Positions 1 through 10,478 of a DNA stretch of 64,000 bases are shown in pieces; the stretch's first letter is position 1; the number at the start of each line of letters is the position of its first letter. Location of the stretch: the NCBI RefSeq assembly GCF_030272615.1, contig NC_081406.1:173484861-173548860 (forward strand), in the 5' to 3' direction. This stretch comes from Cryptomeria japonica. Its lineage: Eukaryota; Streptophyta; Pinopsida; Cupressales; Cupressaceae. A program made the position numbers and the translations under genes. The notes beneath the pieces are model-generated. The model ran no database searches. It was not told the origin of the DNA and saw only the letters and a list, made by a program, of their open reading frames with translations.

Positions 1-23
1 TCATCACACTGAGCACCTATCCA

Positions 24-847
24 TTGATAGTGGAAGAGATAAAGGCAAAGCAAGACCATATTCAAGCAATGATTGAAATAACATCTGCATTGACCGATTC
101 AGAGTTTAATGATCTAGAAGGCTACAATGATGCAAAGGCAATGTGGGACAAGCTCATATCTGTGTATGGAGGAGATGAACATGTTCAAAGAGCAAAAGTG
201 GATAGTCTAAGAGGACAACTTGAATCTATGAGGATGAATGAAGGTGAGAACATAACCCAGTACAGTACAAGACTAAAGGAGATTGTCAATCAAATCAAAG
301 GAGCGGGTGGAACCATTGAAGAAAAGGATATAACAGGTAAGTTGTTAAGAACCTTCTACCAGCTTATGCAATCCAAGTCTCTGCAATCAATGAATTAAGG
401 TCTGTACCCAATATACTAGTTTCTTTAGATGCTACTATTGGCAAGCTACATGCTTTTGAGTTAAGTAACTTTGATAACAGTGGGTCATCGGTAAATAAAG
501 TTGAATCTGCATTTAGTTCTTTTCACATTGGTGAATCTGATGATTACAATGATAGAATGAGTAAGTACACTAAAGGGGATCACAGTGGAGCAAGTGAAAA
601 ATTTCACAAGAACATGGAGGAAGTACACAAACTGTATGAGGAAATCAAAAAGCAAGAAGAGTTTGAAGCACTTTTAGCCAGAAGGTTACTGAGAGGCAAA
701 GGTAAGTATAAAGGAAAACTACCTTTGAGATGTTTCAATTGTGATAAGATAGGACATATGGCTTCTAACTGTCTAGACAAATATTCTACTAAGAAGAGAG
801 ATTACCAAGATGATAGACAAAAAGATAATCATTACAGAGGACACTGA
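24..847 (+). pseudogene. copia gag (UBN2-type) with CCHC zinc knuckle, broken
   Basis: Two open stretches (24-398 and 557-847) separated by frame disruption. The first resembles the UBN2/gag-polypeptide domain of plant copia elements (a segment like MWDKLISVYGGDEHVQRAK followed by QYSTRLKEIVNQIKGAGG). The second carries the nucleic-acid-binding zinc knuckle CFNCDKIGHMASNC near 730-772, pattern CX2CX4HX4C with all four ligands present, downstream of a basic KGKYKGK segment. In an intact element this protein forms the virus-like particle and packages RNA. Here the frame between the two parts is lost, so it is annotated as a pseudogene. Confidence 0.85.
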
Positions 848-943
848 GACTTTAGAAGAAGAGATAGAAAGTCATGCTTAATAGCCGATGAGGAATCCAA
901 TGATGATAAATCAGATGAAACTGATATAGATGAAGTATTTTAT

Positions 944-1402
944 GTGGCTATCAAAGATGGATTAGATGAAGAAAGGTATGAAGAAAAAGCCCTAATATCT
1001 CATATAAATACTAATGATTCTTGGATCATAGATAATGGATGCTCACATCACATGACAGGTGATAAACACAAGTTTGTTAAGTTAGAAGACTATGATGGAG
1101 GCTATGTAAGATTTGGTAATGATGCACCATGTCCGGTAAAAGGTAAAGGATCCATAACACTTCTTGACAATGCAAAGTGCAATGATGTTTATTGGATTGA
1201 AGGTTTGAAATACAATTTGTTGAGTGTAGCACAGCTAAACAATATAGGATACCGAATAGAATTTCATAAAGGAATTGTCAAAGTTCATGACAAGCATGGA
1301 AAGTTAGCTGCTACCGGGACACAAACAAAAGGTAATACATTTCATCTTAACTCAACTCAAAATAAGTGTCTATATGCAAAGATAGATGATACCTGGTTAT
1401 GA
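944..1402 (+). pseudogene. copia protease and start of GAG-pre-integrase region
   Basis: The segment WIIDNGCSHHMTGD at about 1,021-1,062 corresponds to the copia aspartic protease active site, normally D-S/T-G-C-S-x-H-M; here the second active-site residue is N. The following GYVRFGNDAPCPVKGKGSI and GLKYNLLSVAQL segments are typical of copia protease. The frame ends at a TGA at 1,400-1,402 exactly where the W of the conserved W-H-x-R-x-x-H motif of the GAG-pre-integrase domain is expected, so this looks like a TGG to TGA nonsense change. Confidence 0.85.
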
Positions 1403-2665
1403 CATAAAAGGTTTTGTCATGTAAATTTTGAAAATCTTATCAAAATAAGCAAGAAGCACCGAGTAAGAGGTCTACCGAGTCTTGAAAAACCTGAGAATGC
1501 TATGTGCCGAGGATGCTAGATGCATAAAATGACAAGATCAAGCTTTACAAGTAAGTCCTACACCTCTAAGGGAATTTTAGATCTTGTGCACACTGATCTT
1601 TGTGGTCCTATCAAAGTTCATAGTTATTATGGTGATAAATATTTCATATTATTTGTGGATGATTACTCAAGGATGATGTCAGTTATGTTTTTAAAAGGAA
1701 AATCAGAAGCTTTTCAAATGTTTAAATGGTACAAGGCAAGAGTTGAAAATGAAACAGGAAGACAACTGAAATGTCTTAGATCAGATGGAGGAGGAGAGTT
1801 CAAATCTGATGAGTTCAACTTATTATGCAATGATCATGGTATTAAAAGACAAGTCTCTACACCGAGAACTCCACAACAAAATGGAATTGCTAAGAGAAGA
1901 AACAGATCTATTGTGGATTGTGCTAGAACCATGTTGATTGAAAAGAAAGTACCACAAACATTTTGGAGAGAAGCAATGAGCACAACAGTTTACACCCTGA
2001 ACCGAGTTCAACTGAAGAAAGGAACTTTCAAGACACCATATGAAATCTGGTATGACAAGAAACCTAATGAAAGTTATTTCAAAATCTTTGGAAGTAGATG
2101 CTATGTACACAAAGATGATAGAAATGGCAAGTTTGATCAGAAAAGTGAAGAAGGAACATTTCTTGGTTATTCTTCTAGAAGTAAAGCATTTAAATGTCTG
2201 ATCAAATCATCTAACAAAATAGTAAAAAGTGCAAATGTGAAAAATGATGAATTTGCAGAAAGAAATGATGAAGGAAACTCCAAAGAACCAGAAGATTATG
2301 ATGAATTTGTCTATGTTCAACCGATAAGTCTTACCAAGAGAACTGTTGAAGGAAATGAAGAGAATATTCAGTTACTGAGTGATGAAGAAGATCATATAGA
2401 GCCTACCGAGCCTGTATTAGCCAAGTATGTCAGAAGACATCATGCATCAAGTCAGATTATAGGAGATAAGGATGATCCAGTGATGACAAGGAACAAACTG
2501 AGACAGAACACATGTCTGATATCTGAATTTGAACCGAGAATAGTGAAAGAGGCATTTAATAGTAAATATTGGATAAATGCTATGATAGAAGAGATTGATC
2601 AAATCAAGAAGAATGACACATGGACTCTAATCCCAAGACCAAAGGACAAAAATGTAATCAATTAG
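1403..2665 (+). pseudogene. copia integrase with the first residues of reverse transcriptase
   Basis: After a GAG-pre-integrase remnant (HKRFCHVNFENL, ending in a stop at 1,517-1,519) the frame 1,520-2,665 encodes an integrase core: HTDLCGPIKV (first catalytic Asp), LRSDGGGEF (second Asp) and TPQQNGIAKRRNRS. In copia integrases the last motif is QQNG-x-x-E-R-x-N; here the catalytic Glu position is Lys, so the enzyme should be inactive. The C-terminal region reaches WINAMIEEIDQIKKNDTWTL, the start of the RT domain, and then stops at 2,663-2,665. The rest of RT and RNase H is absent: about 30 bases later comes the polypurine tract. Confidence 0.9.
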
Positions 2666-2694
2666 GTCAAATCAATTGGTTTTGCCATCAATGC

Positions 2695-2706
2695 CAAAGG
2701 GGGAGA
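2695..2706 (+). other. polypurine tract of the copia element
   Basis: The purine run AAAGGGGGAGA lies immediately before the LTR start, where plus-strand DNA synthesis would be primed. A second, similar GGAGAGATTGTTGGCATT stands about 35 bases further on, so the LTR boundary could be either at 2,708 (TATTGG) or 2,744 (TGTTGG). Confidence 0.7.
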
Positions 2707-2743
2707 TTATTGGCATTTGGCATTATAACAGACAAGGAGAGAT

Positions 2744-4218
2744 TGTTGGCATTTCAATAAGGATATTGAGAAGGTTGTTGATGATTATGGATATAACTTA
2801 TCAAGGATGTTTTACTGTCTTAATATTAATATTTTGTCATTGATGTCAAGAAATTGATTTTCTAATTCAGTATGATGTTGCCATATCTTGAGAAGTATGA
2901 TTTGATGAGTATAAAAATGATGGTAAAAGACACAGAAAGAATATGATGAATAATGGGAGAAATAAGTTATTCAATGGGCAACTATTACCGAGTTAGACAA
3001 TGATGAGATCATGATGTTTAGATTGTTTTGATATCATACATATGTTATTGATTGTAAGGTTAATACTATATTATGTTACCGAGCAAAGAACCTAGTCGGT
3101 AAACCCTAAGGAACCTAGTCAGTAAACCCTAAGGTTATCGCTATCAGTTAATGAAGGCAGAATGTCCACCGAGTGAAGTTTAGTATTTATCGAGTTGCAA
3201 CCGAGTAATAACAGAATGCATTGAATGAATAAAAGCATTATTTAATGAAGGAAGCTGATGAGCTGGCTATGATTAAATGATTGGTATGCCGTGAATGAAG
3301 TCTGTTAAAGAATCTATGGCAAAGGAAAATCGGCAGGAAGATCTACAGCTCAGATTGAACCACAATACCCTGGCACAAGTTCCAAGAAATATATGCAAGT
3401 TCCAAGGTGGGGTAAAACATTTTCAGATTGAAGGATACATTGAACCTGGTCAAAGTTTGAAGATCTGATGGCTATGATTGATCATGGGAAATGTGATCAA
3501 GGACATTAAGCGGTTAGCTATTATTTATAAATAAGGAACTGTTGATAAACAATGTATGCGGGCAAGTGTATGCACAGGGATGCCACATAGTGATTACCGA
3601 GCACAGAAGCTTGAAGACCTATTTGAATAACAGAGTATAGAGCCCAACAGATGGACAAGATAAGTCCTATATTGTATTGAGCAGATAAGAGTCTGCTTTA
3701 GCATTTTAGATGTGAAGTTGCAAACAGATTTTTATTACTGTTATTTTGTAAAGTGACAAAAAATCTCTTAACCGAGTGGACTTAACAGTCTTATTTGTAA
3801 AACCCTCTAGCAAGGTGACATTTTGATTGAGTGTTTGAAATCCTTTAACAAGGTCACTTCTAACAAGGTGAAGATCCTAACAGATCTAAGGGAAATCCCT
3901 TAACCGGGTCACATCTAGTAATGTGTTTGTAATCTTTAACAGGATTTGCTTTTAACCGAGCATACTCTAGAAGAGTATATTTCTTAGTGGGTCCGAAATC
4001 CCATAGTTGTTTTTTCCTATTTGGGTTTCCACGTTAAATCTGGTGTTATGAGGATTATGATGTTTATATGCTTTTGAGTTTGCATGTTTATCAGTTTTGG
4101 TTTTATTACTGAAGTATATGTTACCGAGGTTGAATTTGATGTTTTTATGGAAGATTAAAGTTGTATGATTCACCCCCCCCCCCCTCTCATCTTATTAGCT
4201 TGGCATCTATACTTAACA
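2744..4218 (+). repeat. 3' LTR of the copia element
   Basis: Starts TGTTGGCATT after the polypurine tract and ends AACA at 4,218, with a poly-C run followed by TCTC (4,171-4,187) about 30 bases before the end, a usual feature of plant copia LTR 3' parts. The segment GTTTTTTCCTATTTGGG then ACGTTAAATCTGG (about 4,008-4,042) has a counterpart in the LTR-like block ending at 19,655. ACCGAG words recur through the LTR. A 23-bp tandem duplication (AACCTAGTC, then GTAAACCCTAAGG) sits at about 3,089-3,134. The 5' partner LTR is outside the window, so neither age nor target-site duplication can be judged. Confidence 0.7.
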
Positions 4219-4253
4219 TTAAGTATCAAAACTACCATAGGACACCATATTCT
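4219..4253 (+). repeat. fragment of the palindromic minisatellite next to the copia LTR
   Basis: The bases ACCATAGGACACCATAT at 4,233-4,249 match the 20-bp unit that fills 57,451-62,800 (…TCATAGGACACCATATG…). They join directly to the pyrimidine-rich tract, showing that the copia element inserted into a minisatellite-containing module. Short, so only moderately secure. Confidence 0.6.
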
Positions 4254-5024
4254 CTCTCACATTATTTCTTTTCTTCAATTACCCTCAATCACCTCTCTCC
4301 TCCTATGGGTTTATAGATACTTCTCTCCCCCCTGAGACCCACCCCCTAATTACTCTCTATGTCTCTCTTCACCTCTGTCCCCATCTCTCTTCTCTCTTTG
4401 TTGATACTTTCCCCTCTCCCCCTCTTCTCTTACCCCCTAATAATCTCAAACTCTCCCTCTCATTCTCTCTTCACCCCAATCACCCCCTCCCTCTCTCACT
4501 TCGCCTTCCACCTAATTACCTATAGCTCTCTCTCAAACACACTCTCTCTTCCCCCCAATTAATCTCTCCTTCTCACCTCTCTCCCCCTCTCCTTATTTTG
4601 ATACTTCCCTATGCCTCTCCTTGTCCCCTCTAAATTTTGTTGCTAGAGATGAGAAGGAAATGCAGAGAGACTAGTCTAGATCTTAGGGAAGCAAGAGTGA
4701 CATAGAGGAGGAAATTATGAAGATGTAGAAATATAAGCACCTTGTAGAGCTTGAGAGATTTAATAAGGTATTCATTGATAGTTAGAGATATAGGTCTAGA
4801 GAGAGATGTATAAATATGGACAAAAGAGAGGGAGGAAGAAACAAATAGGTGGTGTGATAGGTTTAGGAGAGAGAGGTGGAGAAAGGAACAAACATAGATA
4901 ACATGGTTTATCAAAATTTATCGAACTCAATAAAATTCATAAATTTTCTATTATTAATTAATTACTTATTTAGTTTATTTTGAGATGATTGTTACAAAAA
5001 TTCATGCAATAGGGAAATCATATG
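4239..5024 (+). repeat. pyrimidine/purine-rich block, direct repeat of 63,219-64,000
   Basis: Plus-strand pyrimidine-rich DNA to about 4,630, then purine-rich DNA to about 4,890, then AT-rich DNA. It aligns almost continuously with 63,219-64,000: both contain CTCCTATGGGTTTATAGATA, GAGATGAGAAGGAAATGCAG, ACTAGTCTAGATCTTAGGGA, GATAACATGGTTTATCAAAA and ATGCAATAGGGAAATCATAT. The Ser/Leu-rich open frames inside it are composition artefacts. No gene is seen. Confidence 0.85.
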
Positions 5025-5300
5025 AAAAAGTCATGAGTTTTATATGTTTTAAAAATGAAGGATGAATTTAAATAAATTATAATTATTTTTTAAAACAAAC
5101 AATTGAAAATATACCCATTCCATATCATAGAGCTCTTAATTACCTTTCCAACGCCTGTAAAAAATCAAAATTTTGATATAAAACGCAAAAGTTATGCCCA
5201 ATTTACTAAAATATATTTTTTTATTTTTCAAAAATCGGATATATCCGATTTTATCCAATATCCAATTTTAAAAAATAAATTTTTCCCCCAATATTTTGGT
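5025..5300 (-). repeat. GGATAT-rich segment, inverted relative to about 56,040-56,285
   Basis: The minus strand of about 5,030-5,230 matches the plus strand of 56,085-56,285: both carry TTTAGTAAA, GGGCATAAC, TTTGCGTTT, TTTTTGATTTTTTA and CATTGGAAAGGTAATT or its one-base variants, followed by related AT-rich DNA. Next to it lie GGATAT/ATATCC words (TCGGATATATCCGA is a perfect palindrome). In the orientation of the adjacent gypsy element it follows pol, as its counterpart follows the plus-strand gypsy copy. Confidence 0.65.
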
Positions 5301-6075
5301 TTGGGTTTGCTTTGGGATTTGGCTTGGAAGTGACAAGCCTGGAAAGTCAACTGAAAAAACATGTTTTTCAGTATTCTTTGATTTTCCAGACTTTACACTG
5401 GTGGCTGACGACTTTTTTTATAGCCAAAATTGATAAAATGAAAAGAGTTTTTTAAGGGCATTCTCAACTTTCCAACAATATAAGGCTTGTCTTATTTTGA
5501 CTTTAATAAATAATTATTATTTATTTTCTAATTGAATTTTGACAAAAGTCCTGATTGATAGACTGATTGAAAAATACTCATAACTTTCAAACCGCATAAC
5601 ATTTTTTGAATCTAAAACATGTGTCACATCCTATGCTTCGTATATTATAGGGAAAATTTTTAAAAATTGAATTTCATAAGGTTTTGACCAAGTTAAGGTG
5701 GTCAGACGTAGGAGTTTCTGAATTTCTGAAAAGTTGTAGTAAAAAATTCATAAATAATTATTTACTTTATAAAAAATTATAAAAAATATGTGTCACATCC
5801 AGACATGAGTCTAATACTTATATTATAAATCTCATAAAAAAATATTATGATTTGATTGTGATTAGGGTGGTCAGACATACACCTACTTCTTATCTTTTTC
5901 ATGAAATTTTATACCATTGTATTGAAATTTGAAATTTTCATCAAAATGGATTTTTTTTTTCAAAAAACAACTAGTAGCTTAGAAACTACATTCAATTTTC
6001 TATAGATTCTCTTTTTACATATTTTAAAAACAATGTTCATAACTTATTCAATTTTTCATGTCAAGTTGCATAACT
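5301..6075. other. AT-rich non-coding segment with a diverged 170-bp duplication
   Basis: No coding region recognised. Two diverged copies of a segment running from GTGTCACATCC to GGTGGTCAGAC stand at about 5,621-5,707 and 5,791-5,876, offset about 170 bases. It lies between the end of the gypsy RNase H region and the GGATAT segment and is probably an untranslated part of the gypsy element. Confidence 0.5.
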
Positions 6076-6800
6076 CTAATTTTTTGAAATTTCATTGTCA
6101 CTTAAGGGCCTGTTTTGGCACACCATGATCCTGCACATACCCTTATCTTTTCGAGGGACAAGCTCCATGGTATAAGAATCAAATTTTTGTAACAAGGATA
6201 TGGCTAGCTCTTTATATTGGGATAACTGATCTTGCTTAGCTTGATAAACTCTTGTCACTTGTATTATGATTAGTTGAGAATCTCCATAAATATGTATATG
6301 TTTCACATTCAACGCTAAGGCTTCTTTAATTCCAGCTGTAAGGGCTTGTATTCAGCAATGTTGTTGGTACATAGGAAATTGAGACGATATGATAAAGGGA
6401 TAGGCTTCTTTTTAGGATAAATTAAGACCACCCCTGCCCCCAATTTTGAATGACACCTAGGGCCATCAAAGTATAATTCCCAAGTCTCATGAACCTTAGT
6501 GGAGAAAATGTATTAGTCAGGAAAGGACTCTGGATTAGGTAGGGAAAAGAGTGAAGGAGCATCAACTAGATGGTCAGTCAACGCTTGACCCTTTATTTCC
6601 TTCTGTGAGACAAACTTAAGGTCAAACTCGGTCAACATCAAAACCCACTTAGCTAAGCATCTAGAAAGGTCAGTTTTAGAGAAGATTTTTTAGATAGTCA
6701 AATTTAATGATAACATGGACCTCGGCATTCAAGAGATAATGCCTCAACTTTTGGGTTGCAAAGACTAAAGTGAGGCACTATCTTTCTATTGCAGAATATC
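6076..6800 (-). pseudogene. gypsy RNase H (second, RVT_3-like) domain remnant
   Basis: The frame at 6,076-6,312 reads NVKHIHIYGDSQLIIIQV and VYQAKQDQLSQYKELAISLL, characteristic of the RNase H-like domain that follows RT in many plant gypsy elements (the Asp of GDSQL is the usual metal ligand). Coding similarity continues upstream to about 6,800 in broken frames. After PRKDKG the frame loses similarity, so the end of pol, including integrase, is missing or diverged. Confidence 0.75.
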
Positions 6801-7264
6801 AGACTTCATAATTGAGTAGAGTGTGGCTTATGTAATAAACCGGACATTCTCTACCATCCTTATCATGTTGTGCTAATAAGGTTGCGAGGGCATGAGAGGA
6901 AGAAACTGTGTATAGAGGGAAAGGCTTAGTAGGATCAATAGGTTGAAGAATAGGAGGATTAGCCAAATAGGTTTTTAGGTCTTCAAATGCTTGACGACAA
7001 TCCTCATTCCATTGGAAGGTGATATTATTTTTTAAGAAATTGAGTAAAAGGAAAGGTACAATCCGCAAGCTGAGAAACAAACCTACGAATAGCTTGGATC
7101 TTTCCTTGCAAACTTTTTAGTTGGGAGACATTCTTAGGAGGTGGCATGTTAACAATATCATCTATCTTCTTCGTATCCACCTCAATGTCACGATGTGAAA
7201 CTATGAACCCTAATAGTTTTCCACTATCCACACCCAAAACACATTTTTGGGGATTCAAGCACAT
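6799..7264 (-). pseudogene. gypsy RT thumb/connection and first RNase H domain, frameshifted
   Basis: Two overlapping frames (7,025-7,264 and 6,799-7,080) together give the end of RT (CVLGVDSGKLLGFIVSHRDI) and the start of the RNase H domain (FQWNEDCRQAFEDLKTYL, then PPILQPIDPTKPFPLY). The switch of frame in the overlap at about 7,025-7,080 is a frameshift. Normal metal-binding context is eroded: the ASSxA part is SSSHALATLLAQHD. Confidence 0.8.
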
Positions 7265-7333
7265 GTTATATTTGTCAGTTCTCTCAAAGACTTGGTGAAG
7301 GATCTTAACATGATCTGTATTTGTGAAGGATTT

Positions 7334-7940
7334 TCAAGTTATTTCATCAATGTAATCTTCTAAAGTCTTATGCATATAGTCATGGAAGATGAGAGTCATA
7401 GCATGTTGGTAGGTTGCGCCTACGTTTTTCAATCCAAAACGCATAATAACCCAACAAAACATGCCCCAAGGGGTGGTGAAAGTAGTTTTGTATTGATCTT
7501 GAGGATTAATGAAGATTTGATTATCATCTGAGAAACCATCCATGAAGGATAATAAAGAATGACCTGCTACAAAATCCACTATCATATCGATATTTGGGAG
7601 GGGAAAATCATCTTTTAATGAGGCCTTGTTTAAATCACAAAAATCCATACACATCCTAATCTTATTTTCAGACTTAGCCACAACCACAATGTTTGAAATC
7701 CATGGGGAATAATGGATAGGATGGATGAATCCAACATCCAACAATTTTTCAATCTCAGCCTTAACAAGTAACACCACTTTAGGGTGAATCTTTCAAATCT
7801 TTTGCTTCATGAATTTAGCATCAGGAGTTAGGACAATGTTACGAGTGACAATCTTAGGATCTACGCCAAGCATGTCAGAGTACATCCAAGCAAATATTTC
7901 AGGGAATTCATGCAATAACTTAGCATATTGTTTTTTCTCT
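7334..7940 (-). pseudogene. gypsy reverse transcriptase, catalytic motif altered
   Basis: Minus-strand coding similarity starts near 7,940 (HEFPEIFAWMYSDMLG, then an in-frame stop near 7,788-7,796) and continues in 7,334-7,777. Recognisable RT blocks are EIEKLLDVGFIHPIHYSPWI, RMCMDFCDLNKA, LLSFMDGFSDDNQI (catalytic Asp of the FMDGF block present), RFGLKNVGATYQHAM and EDYIDEIT. The last block is normally Y-V/I-D-D; here the second Asp is Glu, which should abolish polymerisation. The stop, the altered YIDE box and the following frameshift mark a dead copy. Confidence 0.9.
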
Positions 7941-7971
7941 TCTTTTCAAGACATTTCTCTATCTTGATGGT

Positions 7972-8586
7972 TTAATATTCAACACAAGGATCCATCTTGA
8001 TATCAATAGTGTCACTTATTAGGAGATTGCTTTGTTGAGGAGCATCTTTTAATTGAGGCAATTCTTTAACTATCTCATTGTTATTTCTTTCCTTCCCAAA
8101 ATAAGCTTCCACATTTAAACAATATGGAAAACCACGATTATGGTGATCATGAGGAAGGATGTCATAAGCTCCTAGGAATTCGGCTAAGGAATCATCAGTA
8201 GTAAAAACATCCAAAGAAAAGACACTAGAAGACTCACAATCAATATACTCTGGATATTTTAGCGAAAGATAAGCAAAAATGACATTAACACTAACAAATG
8301 ATTTCTTAGAGGTTTTAGTACGCTTAAAAGGATCATAACCAATCCCAATTGTCATATCATGGAAGTTATTTTCCAATGGAACCTTGATCCCCTGTTCTTG
8401 AGCACCACATCCATTACCATTATATTCGCACCTAGCTAGGATGTGAAAGCCAATACCATAAAGGTTAGCCATTTTTGAGAGAGGAGGATTTTCATAAAGT
8501 GAAGGGTCAAAGTCCTCTAGGTCGGGAACTAAGGGAGATGAAGTCTGGGAAGACACCACAAAGTTATTATTCAATGGCCCAGACAA
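7972..8586 (-). pseudogene. gypsy post-protease region with G-patch-like motif
   Basis: The N-terminal half contains MANLYGIGFHILARCEYNGN and then GCGAQEQGIKVPLE. The pattern of Gly residues with GxGxG and QGI-x-x-P-L resembles the G-patch found after the protease in several retroelements. The plus-strand gypsy copy has the same segment at 55,487-55,600. The remainder is acidic and unrecognised. It is followed on the minus strand by the RT region and preceded by the Pro/Ser-rich linker at 8,605-9,021. The G-patch reading is my inference from the Gly pattern. Confidence 0.6.
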
Positions 8587-8604
8587 AGTGGATTCCTTTT
8601 TTGG

Positions 8605-9021
8605 TTATTTTTCTTCTTTCTTCTTTTCGACCTTAGGTTCTTTAGGGGGAATTCTATATTCCCCTATGAAAATAGGATTGAAATCAAGGGATCCCCAATC
8701 ATCTTCTGCAAGAACCTTCTCAGGAGAAAAGGTGTTCTCAATAATAGAATCAGGATGAGAAGATTCTTCCTCAAGAACCTTAGGTTCACTTGAGGAAGTA
8801 TTGGGAATCGATTCGGATGCAGGAGATAGGTTGGATGAAGTGGTAGGATTAGAAGCTTTAGATGGATTATCTAAGACAATTGGGGAAGAATTGGTTGAAG
8901 AGGATTTAGAACTTGATGTTTGTAAGAAATCCTTGAAACTTGAGTCACCTAGAAATGTATATGTTTTATTGTTGTAAATGAATTTAATTTGCCTATGCAA
9001 TGTAGAGGGGACAACTGGCAC
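8605..9021 (-). pseudogene. gypsy protease C-terminal part and Ser/Pro-rich linker
   Basis: Begins with VVPSTLHRQIKFIYNNKTYT, the end of the retropepsin-like fold in this family (compare VVPSTFQRQVKFIYDNKTYT in the plus-strand copy at about 54,993-55,050), then a low-complexity Ser/Thr/Pro-rich linker, the segment DDWGSLDFNPIFIGEYR and a Lys/Glu-rich end. A gap with stops (9,022-9,161) separates it from the active-site half. Confidence 0.7.
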
Positions 9022-9161
9022 GCTATGAATCTAAGGCCTCCCTAGCAATAAGTTTACATCAATTCTCCAGACATGACCTGGATAGGCATGGGTATAACAT
9101 CACCTACCTTAATAGGCAAGGTAATGATACCTAATGAGGATTTAGCAACATTATCGAAGCC

Positions 9162-9494
9162 TCAGATAGTGAGAGAATCGGGCTTAATAAGAGTTGTATC
9201 GACATTGATCTTATGCAACAAGTTAATGCTACAAACATTAAGGTCAGAACCATTGTCCACTAGTGTTCGCTTTATTGCACTATCATTTATAATAACCACA
9301 ATCATTAAGGGATCATATTGTTGTTGAATTTCACTAGAGGGTAGCTCATCTTGTGTAAACACAATCTGAGCCTTAGGTGTTATGATAGAGTTAATCAAGG
9401 AAGCCATATTATTGGATATCACTACGAGTGGGACATTCAATATTTTCAATGCATCCTGTAGCATTTCATGGTGAGTTGAGTAAGTTTGAATCAA
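9162..9494 (-). pseudogene. gypsy aspartic protease, active-site half
   Basis: Contains RTLVDNGSDLNVCSINLLHK. The DNGS tetrapeptide occupies the retropepsin D-S/T-G-A/S position, with Asn for Ser/Thr as in the sister copy at 54,735-54,760, so the Asn may be ancestral to this family instead of a recent lesion. Upstream, MLQDALKILNVPLVV matches the conserved segment before gypsy proteases. The next frame downstream holds the rest of the fold. Confidence 0.75.
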
Positions 9495-9497
9495 ATC

Positions 9498-10316
9498 CTA
9501 GAGGGATATCTTGGCAGGAGTAGCTTTAAGTTGTTCAATTAGGTCATATTCCTTACCAAGAGTTTGTAAAATGCGAGGTGCTTGAGGAAGAATAGGTTGA
9601 GGATTAGGAAGAGAAGTTGGGATAGCTAGAGGAGGATTATGTTTCCTATTGTTTCTCATGTTATAGGTATGGGCAACTGCATTATAACTCTCCTTAGTTA
9701 GTTGTTTAGCGTAGCTATAAGGACTCTTAGTGGGATTCCTTCCTTGAACTGTAATGATAGGTTTGTTTAAAGTACTAAAGGAATCATGACTATATCCACC
9801 TTGAACCGTGAAAAGAGGTTCAATAGGAAGAGGTGAAGTTGGAGAAGGATAAGCACATTGGACTACAAAAAGAGTTTTGCTATGTTCATTCACATTGATC
9901 ATATTGGTTAACCTTTTAGATGCATTATTCTTGTTTGAAGGTCTAGGAAAAGAGATAAAGTCATCAAGGGCATCATCCAATAAAGCATGGTCATAGTAAT
10001 TGAAATGTTTATCTTTGGACTCAAAAGGAGACATAAAATCATAGAGGGAAATATGGGAGTCAACCATGTTTCTAGATTTAGTGGAGGATTTGATAGGAAT
10101 GTACCCATGAGAGGAATCATCCAACTTATCTTTCTCATCACCACAAAATGGCATAGTAACAAGGTTGATTAGTTTCTGGAAAAATGATGGTTCAGAAGGC
10201 TTAGGGTTCAAAACTTCTTCCAGAGCTTCATCTAATTCATCCTTACTAAACTCATAATCAACATAATTGCATACATCATAAAAAACATGTACATCTTGCA
10301 AATAGAAATCTGACAT
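9498..10316 (-). pseudogene. gypsy gag-like / pre-protease region
   Basis: One 272-residue open frame starting MSDFYLQDVHVFYD. It is acidic, with no CCHC knuckle. Toward the end it has repeated FTVQGGYSHDSFSTLNKP / ITVQGRNPTKSPYSYAKQ units, then AVAHTYNMRNN and YDLIEQLKATPAKISL leading into the protease. The plus-strand sister copy shows the same end (ITMQGGYPTKSPYEYAKK). It corresponds to the portion between gag proper and protease; no canonical capsid or knuckle region is visible between the PBS and here, so the copy may lack most of gag. Confidence 0.7.
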
Positions 10317-10460
10317 TTTGAAATGAAAATTACATGAATTTTAAACATATAATGCAAGGAAAATGAAAGGAAAACTTCTTTTTTTATGTTTTGAAAGCAA
10401 ATGAAACAAACAAAATCTAGATCTAACAATGCAATGCAATGAAAATGAAATTTTCCTTCA

Positions 10461-10474
10461 CATCGGGTTCACCA
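10461..10474 (-). other. primer-binding site of the minus-strand gypsy element
   Basis: The minus strand reads TGGTGAACCCGATG four bases after the LTR end at 10,479. The plus-strand sister element has TGGTGAACCCAACGTG at the equivalent place. I could not assign the priming tRNA. Confidence 0.7.
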
Positions 10475-10478
10475 AAGA

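Larger units (their letters stand above)
1..4218 (+). mobile_element. Ty1/copia LTR retrotransposon, 5'-cut by the window and internally deleted
   Basis: Domains run in copia order on the plus strand: gag with a CCHC knuckle, protease, GAG-pre-integrase, integrase, then only the first residues of reverse transcriptase before a polypurine tract and a 3' LTR. Several frames are broken and catalytic residues are changed, so the copy is dead. The 5' LTR and start of gag lie outside the window. The element is embedded in a minisatellite/pyrimidine module that resumes at 4,219, so it is younger than that module. Order of domains and motifs is seen directly; assignment to copia rests on integrase preceding RT. 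Confidence 0.9.
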
